The position numbers were made by a program, and so were the translations under genes. Shown one piece after another: positions 1-9,328 of a stretch of 64,000 bases of DNA (position 1 is its first letter; each line of letters opens with the position of its first letter). Origin of the DNA: Luteibacter rhizovicinus DSM 16549 (lineage in GTDB: Bacteria; Pseudomonadota; Gammaproteobacteria; Xanthomonadales; Rhodanobacteraceae); NCBI RefSeq assembly GCF_001887595.1, contig NZ_CP017480.1:2942001-3006000 (forward strand), written 5' to 3'. A model generated the notes under the pieces. It did no database searches, was not told the origin of the DNA, and saw only the letters and a list, made by a program, of their open reading frames with translations.

Positions 1-416
<416 letters not shown>

Positions 417-449
417 TCGCCGTCGAACCCACGTTAACGAGTCGCTCCC

Positions 450-2831
450 ATGAAATTCTCCGAAAACTGGCTGCGTGAACTGGTTGCCATCGACGCGGAT
501 CGCGCGACCCTGGTTCATGCGCTGACGATGGCCGGCCTGGAAGTCGAAGGCGTCACCCCGCTGGGTGAGGATCTCGACGGCGTGGTCGTCGCCGAAATTG
601 TCGAGGCCGTGAAGCATCCCGAAGCCGACCGCCTGCAAGTGTGCAAGGTGGATGCAGGGCAGGGCGAGCTGCTGCAGATCGTCTGCGGCGCGCCAAACGC
701 GCGCGTAGGCATTCGCGTGCCGCTGGCCAGGGTGGGCGCGAAGCTGCCCAACAACGTCGACATCAAGGCGGCGAAGCTGCGCGGTGTCGAATCCTTCGGG
801 ATGCTCTGCTCGGCGAAAGAACTCGACATCGACGCCGACGCGTCCGGCCTGCTCGAGCTAGCGGCGGATGCGCCGGTCGGTACGCCGATCGCCGACTACC
901 TCGGCCTGCCCGATGCCAGCATCGAGCTGAAGATCACCCCGAATCGTCCGGACGTGCTCGGCCTCAATGGCCTGGCACATGATGTGGCTGCCCTGTTCGG
1001 TAGCCGCGTGAAGGCGATCGGCACGGCCAGCGCGCCGGTGACGGCCAGCGCGAGGCGCGACGTTCGCCTGGAAGCCGGCGCCGACGCACCGCGTTATATC
1101 GGCCGCGTCATTGAAGGCGTGGATGCCAGTGTGGCATCGCCGCTGTGGATGGCCGAGCGCCTGCGTCGCGCTGGTATCCGCCCGATCAGCGCCATCGTCG
1201 ATATCACGCAGTACGTCATGCTCGAGCTCGGCCACCCGATGCACGCGTTCGACAACGACACGCTTTCCGGGGCCGTCGTCGTGCGGCATGCGGGGCAGGG
1301 TGAAGTGGTCAAGTTGCTCGACGGCCGCGAGGTCAAGCTCGACCCGTCCTTCGTCGTGATCGCGGACGAAGCCCATGCCCTCGCCCTCGGCGGCATCATG
1401 GGTGGCTTCGATTCGCGCGTGACCGACACCACGCGCAACGTGTTCCTCGAAGCCGCGCACTTCGCGCCGGCCGCGATCATGGGTCGCGCACGCAAGCTCG
1501 GCATGCATACGGATGCCTCGCATCGCTACGAGCGCGGCGTCGATCCGGCGCTTCCGCAGCGTGCCATCGAGCGCGCGACGGAATTGCTGTTGCAGATCGC
1601 CGGCGGTAGCGCCGGCCCGCTGACCCTGGCCGAGCGCCCGGAAGACCTGCGTGAGCACGCGCCCGTGATACTGCGCCACGCGCGCCTGCGCCGCCTGCTC
1701 GGCATCGATATCGCCGGCAGCGAGGTCGCCCGCATCTTCACCGCCCTCGGCATGCATGTGGTCGAGTTGGCGGACGGCTGGGAAGTGACGCCGCCGAGCA
1801 GCCGTTTCGACATCGAGCGCGAAGAAGACCTGGTCGAAGAGGTCGCGCGTATCCATGGCTACGATCGCATTCCGACGCATATCCCGGCGGGGCAGATCGC
1901 CCTGCGTTCCGAGCCCGAGGCCCGCCTCAGCGAGATGGCGCTGCGCGACCAGATCGCCGCGCGCGGCTATTTCGAAGCCGTGACGCTTTCCTTCGTCAAC
2001 GCCGACCTGCTCACGACCTGGGGCGTCGACAAGGGCTGGGTGCCGCTGGCCAACCCGCTTTCGGCGGATCTGGCCGTGATGCGGACCTCGTTGCTGCCCG
2101 GACTGATTGAAGCGCTGCGTCATAACCGCGCACGCCAGCAGGAGCGCGTTCGGTTGTTCGAGGTGGCCCGTAGCTTCCACGCTACCGGTGATGCGCCCGA
2201 CGAAGTGGGTCGCGTGGCCCTTGTCGCCAGCGGCGCCGCGCGTGCGGAACAGTGGGGCGAAGCGACCCGTCCGGTCGATTTCTTCGACCTCAAGGGCGAC
2301 CTCGACGCCTTGATCGCCCACACGGGCGAGCCGCAGCGCTGGTCGGTCGACGCCGATGACCTCCCGTCCTGGCTGCATCCTGGCCGCGGCGCACGCATCC
2401 TGCGTGACGGTCGGCCGGCTGGCTTCCTGGGCGCCCTGCACCCGGCGCTGGCCAAGGCGCTGGACCTGGGTCCGGACGTTCACGTGATGGAACTGGCGCT
2501 CGAGTCGATCCTTGCCCGTCGCCTTCCCAGTGCTGGCCGCGTTGCACGTTTCCCGGCCGTTCGCCGTGATATCGCCGTGGAACTGCCCGAAGACGTGTCC
2601 TGGGCTGCCGTGGAGACCGCCGTGCGCGAGGCGCTCGGCGAGGTCCTGAAGGAGATCCGCCTGTTCGATCGCTACGCCGGCAAGGGGATCGACGAAGGAC
2701 GAAAGAGTCTCGCTATGGGCTTGATTTTACAGGACGCTTCACGCACCCTTACCGACGAAGATGCCGACGCTCGCGTGGCAGAAGCGGTGGGGGCATTGGA
2801 GAAGACATGCAAGGCAAGACTGCGAGGATAA
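450..2831 (+). CDS. pheT: Phenylalanine--tRNA ligase beta subunit
   Basis: 793 residues, the normal length for bacterial PheT. The order of domains is visible: an N-terminal tRNA-binding OB fold (about residues 40-150, [14 protein letters not shown]), the B3/B4 editing domain (about 210-385), the B5 domain (about 400-475, with the [16 protein letters not shown] stretch after it), the catalytic-like domain, and a C-terminal ferredoxin-fold anticodon-binding domain (about 700-793, [15 protein letters not shown]). It pairs with PheS to charge tRNA-Phe and edits mis-charged tyrosine. ihfA starts one base after the stop codon, so the two are almost certainly co-transcribed. Confidence 0.98.
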   Translation: MKFSENWLRELVAIDADRATLVHALTMAGLEVEGVTPLGEDLDGVVVAEIVEAVKHPEADRLQVCKVDAGQGELLQIVCGAPNARVGIRVPLARVGAKLPNNVDIKAAKLRGVESFGMLCSAKELDIDADASGLLELAADAPVGTPIADYLGLPDASIELKITPNRPDVLGLNGLAHDVAALFGSRVKAIGTASAPVTASARRDVRLEAGADAPRYIGRVIEGVDASVASPLWMAERLRRAGIRPISAIVDITQYVMLELGHPMHAFDNDTLSGAVVVRHAGQGEVVKLLDGREVKLDPSFVVIADEAHALALGGIMGGFDSRVTDTTRNVFLEAAHFAPAAIMGRARKLGMHTDASHRYERGVDPALPQRAIERATELLLQIAGGSAGPLTLAERPEDLREHAPVILRHARLRRLLGIDIAGSEVARIFTALGMHVVELADGWEVTPPSSRFDIEREEDLVEEVARIHGYDRIPTHIPAGQIALRSEPEARLSEMALRDQIAARGYFEAVTLSFVNADLLTTWGVDKGWVPLANPLSADLAVMRTSLLPGLIEALRHNRARQQERVRLFEVARSFHATGDAPDEVGRVALVASGAARAEQWGEATRPVDFFDLKGDLDALIAHTGEPQRWSVDADDLPSWLHPGRGARILRDGRPAGFLGALHPALAKALDLGPDVHVMELALESILARRLPSAGRVARFPAVRRDIAVELPEDVSWAAVETAVREALGEVLKEIRLFDRYAGKGIDEGRKSLAMGLILQDASRTLTDEDADARVAEAVGALEKTCKARLRG

Positions 2832-2832
2832 G

Positions 2833-3132
2833 ATGGCGCTGACCAAGGCGGAAATGGCCGAGCGGCTTTTCCTCGACGTGGGTCTCAACAAGCGTGAGGC
2901 CAAGGAATTCGTGGACGCCTATTTCGAGGTCGTGCGCGAGGCCCTGGAACGAGGTGAGCAGGTCAAGTTGTCCGGCTTCGGCAATTTCGACCTTCGGCAG
3001 AAGAATCAGCGGCCCGGTCGTAATCCAAAGACCGGCGAAGAAATTCCCATCTCGGCCCGGCGGGTTGTCACCTTCCGTCCTGGCCAGAAACTCAAGGTAA
3101 GAGTCGAGGGCTATGCTGGATCCAGGGAATAA
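2833..3132 (+). CDS. ihfA: Integration host factor subunit alpha
   Basis: 99 residues beginning [13 protein letters not shown], the standard IHF-alpha length. It has the HU/IHF signature ([21 protein letters not shown]) in the beta-arm that wraps DNA, and the [10 protein letters not shown] segment carrying the intercalating proline. The start is set by the family N-terminus and lies one base after the pheT stop. With IHF-beta it bends DNA at specific sites to assist promoters, recombination and replication. The order pheST-ihfA-merR is conserved in gammaproteobacteria. The gene overlaps the next one by 20 bp. Confidence 0.97.
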   Translation: MALTKAEMAERLFLDVGLNKREAKEFVDAYFEVVREALERGEQVKLSGFGNFDLRQKNQRPGRNPKTGEEIPISARRVVTFRPGQKLKVRVEGYAGSRE

Positions 3133-3469
3133 CACCGAACTTCCGGCGATCCCGGCGAAGCGCTACTTCACCATTGGTGAAGTCAGTGAGCTTTGCGGCG
3201 TCAAGCCGCATGTCCTTCGCTACTGGGAGCAGGAGTTTCCGGCCCTCAAGCCCGTCAAGCGTCGCGGCAATCGCCGCTATTACCAGCGCCACGACGTGCT
3301 CATGATCCGCCAGATCCGTTCTTTGCTTTACGACGAGGGTTTTACCATCACGGGTGCTCGCGCCCGGCTGGAAGGCCCGCAGGCTCGTATGGAAGCGAGC
3401 ATGTCACATCAGATCGTGCGTCAGGTGCGTCTGGAGCTGGAAGAAGTACTGACCCTCCTTCGTCGCTGA
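3113..3469 (+). CDS. MerR-family transcriptional regulator
   Basis: 118 residues. The N-terminal winged helix is clear: [30 protein letters not shown] followed by [13 protein letters not shown], the two helices and the wing of MerR proteins. A short C-terminal helical segment (about residues 75-118) serves for dimerisation, and there are no cysteines typical of metal sensors there. This small MerR protein downstream of ihfA is a conserved neighbour in many proteobacteria, with an unknown effector. It overlaps ihfA by 20 bp in another frame, which suggests coupled translation. The regulator role is firm; its targets are unknown. Confidence 0.9.
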   Translation: MLDPGNNTELPAIPAKRYFTIGEVSELCGVKPHVLRYWEQEFPALKPVKRRGNRRYYQRHDVLMIRQIRSLLYDEGFTITGARARLEGPQARMEASMSHQIVRQVRLELEEVLTLLRR

Positions 3470-3515
3470 CCGGCTTCCGCAGGTCGCGGCGTTGCTGCTA
3501 CAATCGTTAGCTCGT

Positions 3516-3592
3516 CGGGGTGTAGCGCAGCCTGGTAGCGCACTACGCTGGGGGTGTAGTGGTCGCGAGTTCGAATCTCGCCACCCCGACCA
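3516..3592 (+). tRNA. tRNA-Pro (anticodon GGG)
   Basis: 77 nt with all arms: acceptor stem CGGGGTG/CACCCCG, D-arm GCGC/GCGC, anticodon stem CTACG/TGTAG with loop CTGGGGG (anticodon GGG), T-arm GCGAG-TTCGAAT-CTCGC and an encoded CCA end. It reads CCC and CCU proline codons. A TACAAT -10 hexamer lies at 3498-3503 and a strong terminator follows within 6 bp, so it is an independent transcription unit. Confidence 0.97.
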
Positions 3593-3597
3593 TTATT

Positions 3598-3636
3598 CAA
3601 AAAAAACGGCGCCCCTCTCGGGGCGCCGTTTTTTTT
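3598..3636. terminator. Bidirectional rho-independent terminator
   Basis: A 9-bp GC-rich stem (CGGCGCCCC, 3607-3615, with GGGGCGCCG, 3620-3628) has a TCTC loop, a run of eight T after it, and a run of A before it. The A run makes it work on both strands. It can end tRNA-Pro on the plus strand and the lipoprotein gene on the minus strand, whose stop codon is 8 bp away. Confidence 0.93.
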
Positions 3637-3643
3637 GCCTGAT

Positions 3644-4330
3644 TCATTGGTGGGAGCCGGCTTCGCCAGCGATAAATTCCCTCACGACAGACACCGTCTT
3701 CGACTTCCTCTTGAACTCGGTCGTGACCACCAGCCGCGAATGATCGGCAGCCACGTCGTAGTGCTGCACGATGTCGCCGCGCTTGTCGTCGATATGGATC
3801 ACGACCACCAGGCTGTCGCCGTCCCAGCCGGCTCGCGTGACGTCACCGCCCGCGTCCTTGCCGGTCACCATCGGGACACTGCTTGAGTGGCCATTGGGCG
3901 CGATCTGCAGGCTGCCCGGATGAAGGGCGATGTCCAGCGTGTCGGGAAGCAGGAGAGCCCGGCGCAGCATGTCGCCGTTCCCACCGCCAGTCGTGTTGCC
4001 GGCGCCGTTGCCACTGCTGGCACCAGGGTTGGAACCACCACCGCCATGTCGGCCACCACCGCCCATACCGCCGCCACCCATGCCACCTCCCATACCCCCA
4101 CCGCCGCCGTGACCGTGGCCACCGCCCATGCCGCCGCCGCGACCGCTGCCGCCCGCTGCTGGGGAGGCATCAGGATCTTCGCTGTGAGAAACGTCCACGA
4201 CCCAGTGGCCGTCGAACGAGTGCGGATGGTCGGGCGCGGCGCTCAATCGGATGCTGTTGCCGGCACACGCGGCAAGTCCGACGGAGCAGGCGATCGTCAC
4301 GCCACGCAGGGTAGGGGAGAAACGGCGCAT
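3644..4330 (-). CDS. Glycine-rich lipoprotein of unknown function
   Basis: 228 residues starting MRRFSPTLRG. A signal peptide ends in a perfect lipobox, LAAC, with the lipidated cysteine at about residue 22; this is why the inner start at 4330 is preferred over upstream in-frame starts. A low-complexity segment at about residues 60-120 consists of Gly with Met, His and Asn (GGGMGGG type). A C-terminal globular part at about 125-225 resembles a small beta-rich domain (DSLVVVIHIDDKRGDIVQHYDV). The last ten residues (FIAGEAGSHQ) are encoded by a palindromic intergenic element that runs into the gene. Outer membrane or periplasmic location is inferred. No function recognised. Confidence 0.8.
   Translation of the reverse strand: MRRFSPTLRGVTIACSVGLAACAGNSIRLSAAPDHPHSFDGHWVVDVSHSEDPDASPAAGGSGRGGGMGGGHGHGGGGGMGGGMGGGGMGGGGRHGGGGSNPGASSGNGAGNTTGGGNGDMLRRALLLPDTLDIALHPGSLQIAPNGHSSSVPMVTGKDAGGDVTRAGWDGDSLVVVIHIDDKRGDIVQHYDVAADHSRLVVTTEFKRKSKTVSVVREFIAGEAGSHQ
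3649..3674. repeat. REP-like palindromic element inside a gene end
   Basis: The sequence GTGGGAGCCGGCTTCGCCAGCGATAAA matches the GGGAGCCG...CGGCGA family found between genes elsewhere in this window. Here it supplies the last codons of the minus-strand lipoprotein gene. Confidence 0.75.
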
Positions 4331-4535
4331 CGATAAAGTCCTGATCCTGGGTATGGAAGGACCAACGTGGCGCAGGGCATTAGGTTGACCCCCAGGAAGC
4401 CGCCCGTGGGAGCGGCGCGCCGCCTTGGGAACGACCGTACGCGGCGCTGTCGCCGCGCGTGGCTTTCTCAAGATTGTCCGCAGCCGGCCGACAGCTCTTT
4501 TGGTCGCAGGTCGCGACGATCCGAGAGGGAAGACC

Positions 4536-5861
4536 ATGACGCTGGAAGCTCGCGAGCGCGCACGCGCCGCCCTGAACGACGCAGAGGACAAGGTGGCACG
4601 CCTTGCGGCCATCGAGCCGTTCATGATCGACCTGTCCCTGCGCGAGAATCCGGTGGGCTCGAGAGTCGGCCAGACACTGGACGAGAAGCTCGCCATCCTG
4701 CCGAAGCTGCGCGAGTTCGGCTTTCGCAATATTTCACTGGGTACGCTGGACTACGCCATCCCCGACGAGCTGGAAGTCGACGACGACTTCATGATCCGCC
4801 TGCGTGATACCGGCGTGGACATGACCGGTTGCTTCGCCTTCACCGCCATGGGCATCGCCTCGCCCGACGGTACGTTCACGCCGGATCCCTCGCAGCTCAA
4901 GCTCCGCGACTATCGCGTGCCGAATACCGTGAGCGAGATCTACCTCAGCTCGTTCGGCATGGAGGGCATGTACGACCTGCCCACCCTCAAGCGCAGCCTG
5001 CCGGCGAGCGTGCAGTGGCTCCGGGACAACATCGTGGGGGAAGGCGGCGCACCGCGCATCTTCATCAATATCGTCGACGGCTGTGACGCCTTCGCCGAAG
5101 CCAGCGATGCCACGTTCGAGATCATGGAGTTGCTTGCCGGCTTGCCGATCGAGGGCATCACCATGGAGGACGACCGTGGCACCTACATGCCGTTCCAGGT
5201 GGGTGCCTACGTCGCCGCGGCGCGGGCGATCCTGCCGCCGTCGATGAAACTGCTGATGCATATCCACGCCGGCGCGGGTTTCGAGAACGCCTCCATGATC
5301 GAGGCCCTGCTCAATGGCGCCGATGGCGCGTGGGGCGGGTTGCCCAAGCGTGCCGCCGTCGTCGGTCACGCCTCGCTCGGCGAGTTGCTCGCCAACCTGG
5401 TCCGCGTCGGCAACACCAGGGTCACGGACATCTATCGCGTGGACGACCTCCTGCCGCTGGCGACGGACCTGCAGGTGCTCGACGAAGCCGGCCCGGTGCC
5501 CGATGATCTTCCGATCTTCGGTTACAACGCTTACCGCCTGTCACTGGGTGCCTTCCGCCAACGACCGGACCGCTTCATGGACCTGCCACCGGACGGAATC
5601 GGCGGCACGTACCGCTATCGCATCTGCCCGGTCGTGAGCGATGTCGAAGCGGTTCGCGGCCGCCTGGCCGAGGTCAGCGGCAAGCCGCCCGAGGCGTACG
5701 GCGACGAGGTGATCACCATGATGATCCGCCTGATGCGGCGGGAGCTTCGTGGCGGTGAGCGCATCGACTACGACCTGCCGGAGCAGGTGATGGCCCTGTA
5801 TGGCCGGGCCGTGATCGCCGTGGCATCGGTCGGGCCGGTCCGCCCGGAAATCCCGGCTTAG
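4536..5861 (+). CDS. DRE-TIM metallolyase-like protein (HMGL-like family)
   Basis: 441 residues. The start at 4536 follows a GAGGGA ribosome site by a few bases; longer in-frame starts lack one. The N-terminal barrel shows the family signature near residues 30-35 (DLSLRENPVG, replacing the D-x-x-LRD/E motif) and a metal-binding HIHAGAGFENASMIEALLNGADGAWGG stretch around residue 250, which resembles the HxH site of HMG-CoA lyase, homocitrate synthase and isopropylmalate synthase. The C-terminal part from about residue 290 is not the LeuA regulatory domain. Such enzymes make or break C-C bonds next to an acyl-CoA or keto acid. It has no pathway neighbours, so the substrate is unknown. Confidence 0.7.
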   Translation: MTLEARERARAALNDAEDKVARLAAIEPFMIDLSLRENPVGSRVGQTLDEKLAILPKLREFGFRNISLGTLDYAIPDELEVDDDFMIRLRDTGVDMTGCFAFTAMGIASPDGTFTPDPSQLKLRDYRVPNTVSEIYLSSFGMEGMYDLPTLKRSLPASVQWLRDNIVGEGGAPRIFINIVDGCDAFAEASDATFEIMELLAGLPIEGITMEDDRGTYMPFQVGAYVAAARAILPPSMKLLMHIHAGAGFENASMIEALLNGADGAWGGLPKRAAVVGHASLGELLANLVRVGNTRVTDIYRVDDLLPLATDLQVLDEAGPVPDDLPIFGYNAYRLSLGAFRQRPDRFMDLPPDGIGGTYRYRICPVVSDVEAVRGRLAEVSGKPPEAYGDEVITMMIRLMRRELRGGERIDYDLPEQVMALYGRAVIAVASVGPVRPEIPA

Positions 5862-5879
5862 TCGCGAGAGCGATGAGAT

Positions 5880-5906
5880 TCAAGCTTTACGGCCTTTCGC
5901 CGCTAC
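5880..5906 (+). promoter_or_regulatory. Possible sigma-28 promoter before the diguanylate cyclase
   Basis: TCAA, then 15 bases, then GCCGCTAC. This matches the sigma-28 (FliA) pattern TAAA-N15-GCCGATAA at 3 of 4 and 6 of 8 positions, 29 bp before the start codon. It is weaker than the match at 27969-27995. Confidence 0.4.
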
Positions 5907-5934
5907 ACTGGCGCAGCCGTCAGTGGGGAAGGCC

Positions 5935-6882
5935 ATGAGCATCGAAGACATCATTCTCGAGGAAGACGTCGGGGTCTACAAAACCCTGCTCGAATCCACG
6001 CGTGCCATCCCCTGGAAAATCGAGTGGGCGACGCTTCGCTTCGCTTATATCGGTCCGCAGATCGAAGAGCTTCTCGGCTGGTCCTCGCAATCGTGGGCGA
6101 CGGTGCAGGACTGGGCTGACCGCATGCATCCCGAAGACCGCGCCTGGGTCTTCGACTTCTGCGTGTCGCAGTCGCAGGCTGGCGTCGACCACGAAGCCGA
6201 CTATCGCGCGCTGACCAAGAATGGCGAATACGTCTGGATTCGCGACGTGGTCCATGTCGTGCGCAATCCCGATGGTTCGCCGAACGCGCTCATCGGTTTC
6301 ATGTTCGACATCAGCGAGCGCAAGCGTACGGAAGAAAAGCTGCTCGACATGCAGCGCGAACTCGAGGAATTGTCGTTCAAGGATGGGCTCACCGGCGTGG
6401 CCAACCGTCGCCGCTTCGACATGGTCATGGAGGCCGCGTGGCGCGACGCACGGCAGGGGCGATCGACCTTGTCGCTGGTCGTCCTCGATATCGATTTCTT
6501 CAAGCAGTACAACGACCACTACGGTCATCTGGAAGGCGACGAGTGCCTCAAACGCGTAGCCTCGGCGCTGTCTAACATCGTGCGCAATCCGGACGACCTG
6601 CTCTGCCGCTTCGGTGGTGAGGAATTCGTGCTGTTGCTGCAGGACACCGACGAGGCCACTGCCCTGGCGCTGGCCTGGCGCTGCCTCGACCTGGTCGAGA
6701 AAGCGATGATTCCGCACGGTGGCCTCGGTCCCGGCAAGCGCGTGACCCTCAGCGCCGGCGTGCATACCCTGATACCCAAGGAAGGCGACGAGATCCTGCC
6801 GGCGATCGCCGTGGCGGACCGTCGCCTCTACCTGGCCAAGCAACGCGGCCGCGCGCGTGTCGTCGCCGAAGGCGGCAACTGA
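5935..6882 (+). CDS. PAS-GGEEF diguanylate cyclase
   Basis: 315 residues. A GTG four codons upstream is in frame, but ATG 5935 sits well after a GGGGAAGG ribosome site. Residues about 25-135 form a PAS/PAC sensor domain (WADRMHPEDRAWV, then GEYVWIRDVVHVVRNPDG and MFDISERKR). Residues about 150-310 form a GGEEF domain with the intact active-site motif GGEEF at about 227, so it should make cyclic di-GMP from two GTP. The usual inhibitory RxxD I-site lies six instead of five residues before GGEEF (RNPD-DLLCRF), so product inhibition is uncertain. No transmembrane helix is visible, so it is probably cytoplasmic. A possible sigma-28 promoter in front suggests a motility link. Confidence 0.92.
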   Translation: MSIEDIILEEDVGVYKTLLESTRAIPWKIEWATLRFAYIGPQIEELLGWSSQSWATVQDWADRMHPEDRAWVFDFCVSQSQAGVDHEADYRALTKNGEYVWIRDVVHVVRNPDGSPNALIGFMFDISERKRTEEKLLDMQRELEELSFKDGLTGVANRRRFDMVMEAAWRDARQGRSTLSLVVLDIDFFKQYNDHYGHLEGDECLKRVASALSNIVRNPDDLLCRFGGEEFVLLLQDTDEATALALAWRCLDLVEKAMIPHGGLGPGKRVTLSAGVHTLIPKEGDEILPAIAVADRRLYLAKQRGRARVVAEGGN

Positions 6883-6884
6883 GA

Positions 6885-7080
6885 GACATGTGGGAGCCGC
6901 TTCAGCAGCGAAGGTATAGACACATGTGGGAGCCGCTTCAGCGGCGAATGTATAGACACATGTGGGAGCCGCTTCAGCGGCGAATGGCACACAACGCGCT
7001 GCGCAGCAGCGCTTCCTTCAAGGTTGCTGGCCTCAGTTCCTGTTGAAGCAAGAGCTCGCCGCTGAAGCGGCTCCCACAAC
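6885..7080. repeat. Cluster of REP-like palindromes, three tandem and one inverted
   Basis: Three direct copies of a roughly 36-bp unit (GACACATGTGGGAGCCGCTTCAGCGGCGAATGTATA type) at 6885-6990 are followed by one inverted copy at 7057-7079 that ends 14 bp before the next start codon. Each core is a small palindrome (CCGCTTCAGCGG). The first copy has one mismatch (CAGCAGCG). The inverted copy could pair with any of the three in RNA. Confidence 0.9.
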
Positions 7081-7092
7081 AAGGGAGACACC

Positions 7093-7566
7093 GTGGACCC
7101 GGATTTACTACGACGCCTGTTACGCGCCAAGGACCGGATGGATGCCTCGTCGCACGAGGCGTGGCCGGTCGGGCGGTTGGCGGGTGTGAGCCATGTCTCC
7201 GAGGCGCATTTCGCCCGCTCGTTCAAAGACGCCTTCGGGCTACCTCCGCATCGCTACCTGCTCACTCGCCGACTCGAGCGAGCCAAGGCCCTGCTTCGCG
7301 ACACGGCGATGCCGATCCTCGATATCGCGCTGCAGACAGGCTGGAACAGCCTCGGCACGTTCGGTCGCGTGTTCCGCGACGTCAACGGGTCGAGTCCCAG
7401 CGATTGGCGCGCGCACGAGCACGCCGGCAAGCATGACTTGGCACGCGTGCCCCATTGTTTCGTCAGTGCAGCCTACCGACCTGGCCTGACAAGCGCAGTT
7501 TCGGAGAAGCGCCGCCGGGAACGGCCTGCTAAAAAAGAGCCTTCCCACAAACCGGAGGTTTTATGA
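7093..7566 (+). CDS. AraC-family transcriptional regulator (short)
   Basis: 157 residues from a GTG preceded by AAGGGAGA. The protein is almost only the AraC double helix-turn-helix: first HTH at about residues 25-55 (VGRLAGVSHVSEAHFARSF) and second at about 70-110 (ILDIALQTGWNSLGTFGRVFRDVNGSSPSDWR). There is no effector domain; the C-terminal 40 residues are basic and low in structure. The stop overlaps the start of the VOC gene by four bases (ATGA), so the two are translationally coupled and the regulator may control that operon. Confidence 0.88.
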   Translation: MDPDLLRRLLRAKDRMDASSHEAWPVGRLAGVSHVSEAHFARSFKDAFGLPPHRYLLTRRLERAKALLRDTAMPILDIALQTGWNSLGTFGRVFRDVNGSSPSDWRAHEHAGKHDLARVPHCFVSAAYRPGLTSAVSEKRRRERPAKKEPSHKPEVL

Positions 7567-7976
7567 GCCAGGGTATCGGAGTGGTCGGCCTATACGTTCG
7601 CGACCAAGATGAAGCGCTCGAGTTTTACGTCGAAAAGCTTGGTTTTCGCGTGCACACCGACGCGCAGAACGGCAGTTTTCGCTGGTTGACCGTGCAGCAT
7701 CCGGAGCAGCCATCCTTGCAGCTGGGCTTGTTCAAGCCGCAGGCGCCGGTGCTCGACGAGGCCACGGCGCAGACCATGAGCGAAGTGGTGGCCAAGGGGG
7801 CGATGCCGCCCCTGGTGCTCAACGTCGACGATTGCCGCGCCGCCTATGAACGCATGCGCGCCCGGGGCGTGGAGTTCACGCAGGCGCCCGAGGAACGCTA
7901 CGGCAACGTCGACGCCAACTTCCGCGACCCGTCGGGTAACGGCTGGAAGATGATCGAATCGCGGCGGACTCAGTAG
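7563..7976 (+). CDS. VOC-family (glyoxalase-like) protein
   Basis: 137 residues with two beta-alpha-beta-beta-beta repeats of the vicinal oxygen chelate fold: GVVGLYVRDQDEALEFYVEKLGFRV at the N-terminus, and VDDCRAAYERMRARGVEF with ANFRDPSGNGWKMIE at the C-terminus. The family includes glyoxalases, dioxygenases and resistance proteins; the substrate cannot be told from sequence. It is coupled to the AraC gene upstream and converges with serA, overlapping it by 7 bp at the 3' ends. Confidence 0.88.
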   Translation: MSQGIGVVGLYVRDQDEALEFYVEKLGFRVHTDAQNGSFRWLTVQHPEQPSLQLGLFKPQAPVLDEATAQTMSEVVAKGAMPPLVLNVDDCRAAYERMRARGVEFTQAPEERYGNVDANFRDPSGNGWKMIESRRTQ

Positions 7977-9205
7977 AGCGCGCGCGCCTTCAGCGTGCCT
8001 TCGATCGCCGCCAGCTCGTTTCGTAGCGAGGCGGCGTGCTCGTCGGTCGTAGACACGTCGATCACTACGTAGCCGACCTGGCCGGACGTCTGCAGGTACT
8101 GGCCGTCGATATTGACGGCGGCGCGAGAGAACACGTCGTTCACGCGTGAGAGCACGCCGGGAATGTTGCGGTGAATGTGCAGCAGGCGGCGGCTGGTCGG
8201 GTGGCCGGGCAGGGAGACTTCCGGGAAATTCACCGCGGAGAGCGTGCTGCCGTTATCGCTGTAACGCACCAGCTTGGAGGCCACCTCGATGCCGATGTTC
8301 TCCTGCGCTTCGGCGGTGCTACCGCCGACATGCGGGGTGAGGATGACGTTGTCCATGCCGACCAGGGGCGAGACGAAGGGGTCGGTGTTGCCCTTGGGCT
8401 CGACCGGGAAGACGTCGATCGCCGCACCGGCGAGATGCTTGGAGCGAAGGGCGGCGGCCAGTGCATCGATATCGACGACGGTGCCGCGCGAGGCGTTGAC
8501 CAGCATCGAGCCGGGGCGCATGCGGCCGATCTCGGCGGCGCCGATCAGGTTCTTCGTCTGCGCGGTTTCCGGCACGTGCAGGGTGACCACGTCCGCACGC
8601 TCCAGCAGGTCTTCCAGGCTGGACGCCGGCCGGGCGTTGCCGAGCGAGAGCTTGGCTTCCACGTCGTGGAAGATCACCCGCATGCCCAGCGATTCGGCCA
8701 GTACGCCGACCTGGGTGCCGATATGGCCGTAGCCGACGATGCCGAGCACCTTGTCGCGGACCTCGAAGCTGCCGGCAGCCGATTTCGACCAACCGCCGCG
8801 GTGGCATTCGGCGTTCTTCTCCGGAATGCGGCGCACCAGCATGATCGTTTCGGCGATGACCAGCTCGGCCACGCTGCGCGTGTTGGAGTAGGGCGCGTTG
8901 AAGACCGGCACGCCCAGGCGCTCGGCTTCCGCGGTATCCACCTGGTTGGTACCGATGCAGAAACAGCCCACGGCAATGAGCCGGCGTGCCTCGGCCAGTA
9001 CCTCGGCAGTGAGATGGGTGCGCGAGCGAATGCCGACGATATGCGCATCGGCGATGCGTTCCTTGAGATCGTCCTCGGAGAGGGACTTCTCATGGAACTC
9101 GATCTGCGAGTAGCCGGCCTGGCGGAAGGTGTCCAGCGCGCTGCGGCTGACGCCTTCGAGCAGCAGGACCTTGATGTCTTCTTTCGGGTACGACGTGCGC
9201 TTCAT
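7970..9205 (-). CDS. serA: D-3-phosphoglycerate dehydrogenase
   Basis: 411 residues, the length of E. coli-type SerA. Residues about 10-325 form the 2-hydroxyacid dehydrogenase catalytic and NAD-binding domains, with the Rossmann motif GYGHIGTQVG and the catalytic histidine segment LTPHVGGST. The C-terminal ACT domain (about 335-411, LLHIHRNIPGVLSRVNDVFS) binds serine for feedback inhibition. It oxidises 3-phosphoglycerate as the first step of serine synthesis and can reduce 2-oxoglutarate to D-2-hydroxyglutarate. The next gene, divergent, encodes a D-2-hydroxyglutarate dehydrogenase-like enzyme, which supports that side reaction. Confidence 0.97.
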   Translation of the reverse strand: MKRTSYPKEDIKVLLLEGVSRSALDTFRQAGYSQIEFHEKSLSEDDLKERIADAHIVGIRSRTHLTAEVLAEARRLIAVGCFCIGTNQVDTAEAERLGVPVFNAPYSNTRSVAELVIAETIMLVRRIPEKNAECHRGGWSKSAAGSFEVRDKVLGIVGYGHIGTQVGVLAESLGMRVIFHDVEAKLSLGNARPASSLEDLLERADVVTLHVPETAQTKNLIGAAEIGRMRPGSMLVNASRGTVVDIDALAAALRSKHLAGAAIDVFPVEPKGNTDPFVSPLVGMDNVILTPHVGGSTAEAQENIGIEVASKLVRYSDNGSTLSAVNFPEVSLPGHPTSRRLLHIHRNIPGVLSRVNDVFSRAAVNIDGQYLQTSGQVGYVVIDVSTTDEHAASLRNELAAIEGTLKARALY

Positions 9206-9328
9206 GGCCGGGCTTCAGATCCGTGGGCGAGACGCTCACTATGCCAGAGAGTGACGTTAATGTTGCAGCGCAGTGGACGCCCGGCCCCAGCGCTGGCACC
9301 CTGCCTTCGATACCCGAGCGAGAGTCCC

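Noticed and set aside
858..2483. 541-codon ORF antisense to pheT
   Set aside because: Runs fully inside pheT on the other strand; high GC removes stop codons. No family match and no ribosome site.
4400..4490. GC-rich segment with GTGGGAGCGGCGCGCCGCC, as another REP-like copy
   Set aside because: Shares the first bases but the palindrome and ending differ from the family; kept out as too uncertain.
6885..7080. CRISPR array
   Set aside because: The tandem units are about 36 bp with no distinct spacers, the core is a REP palindrome found all over the window, and there are no cas genes.
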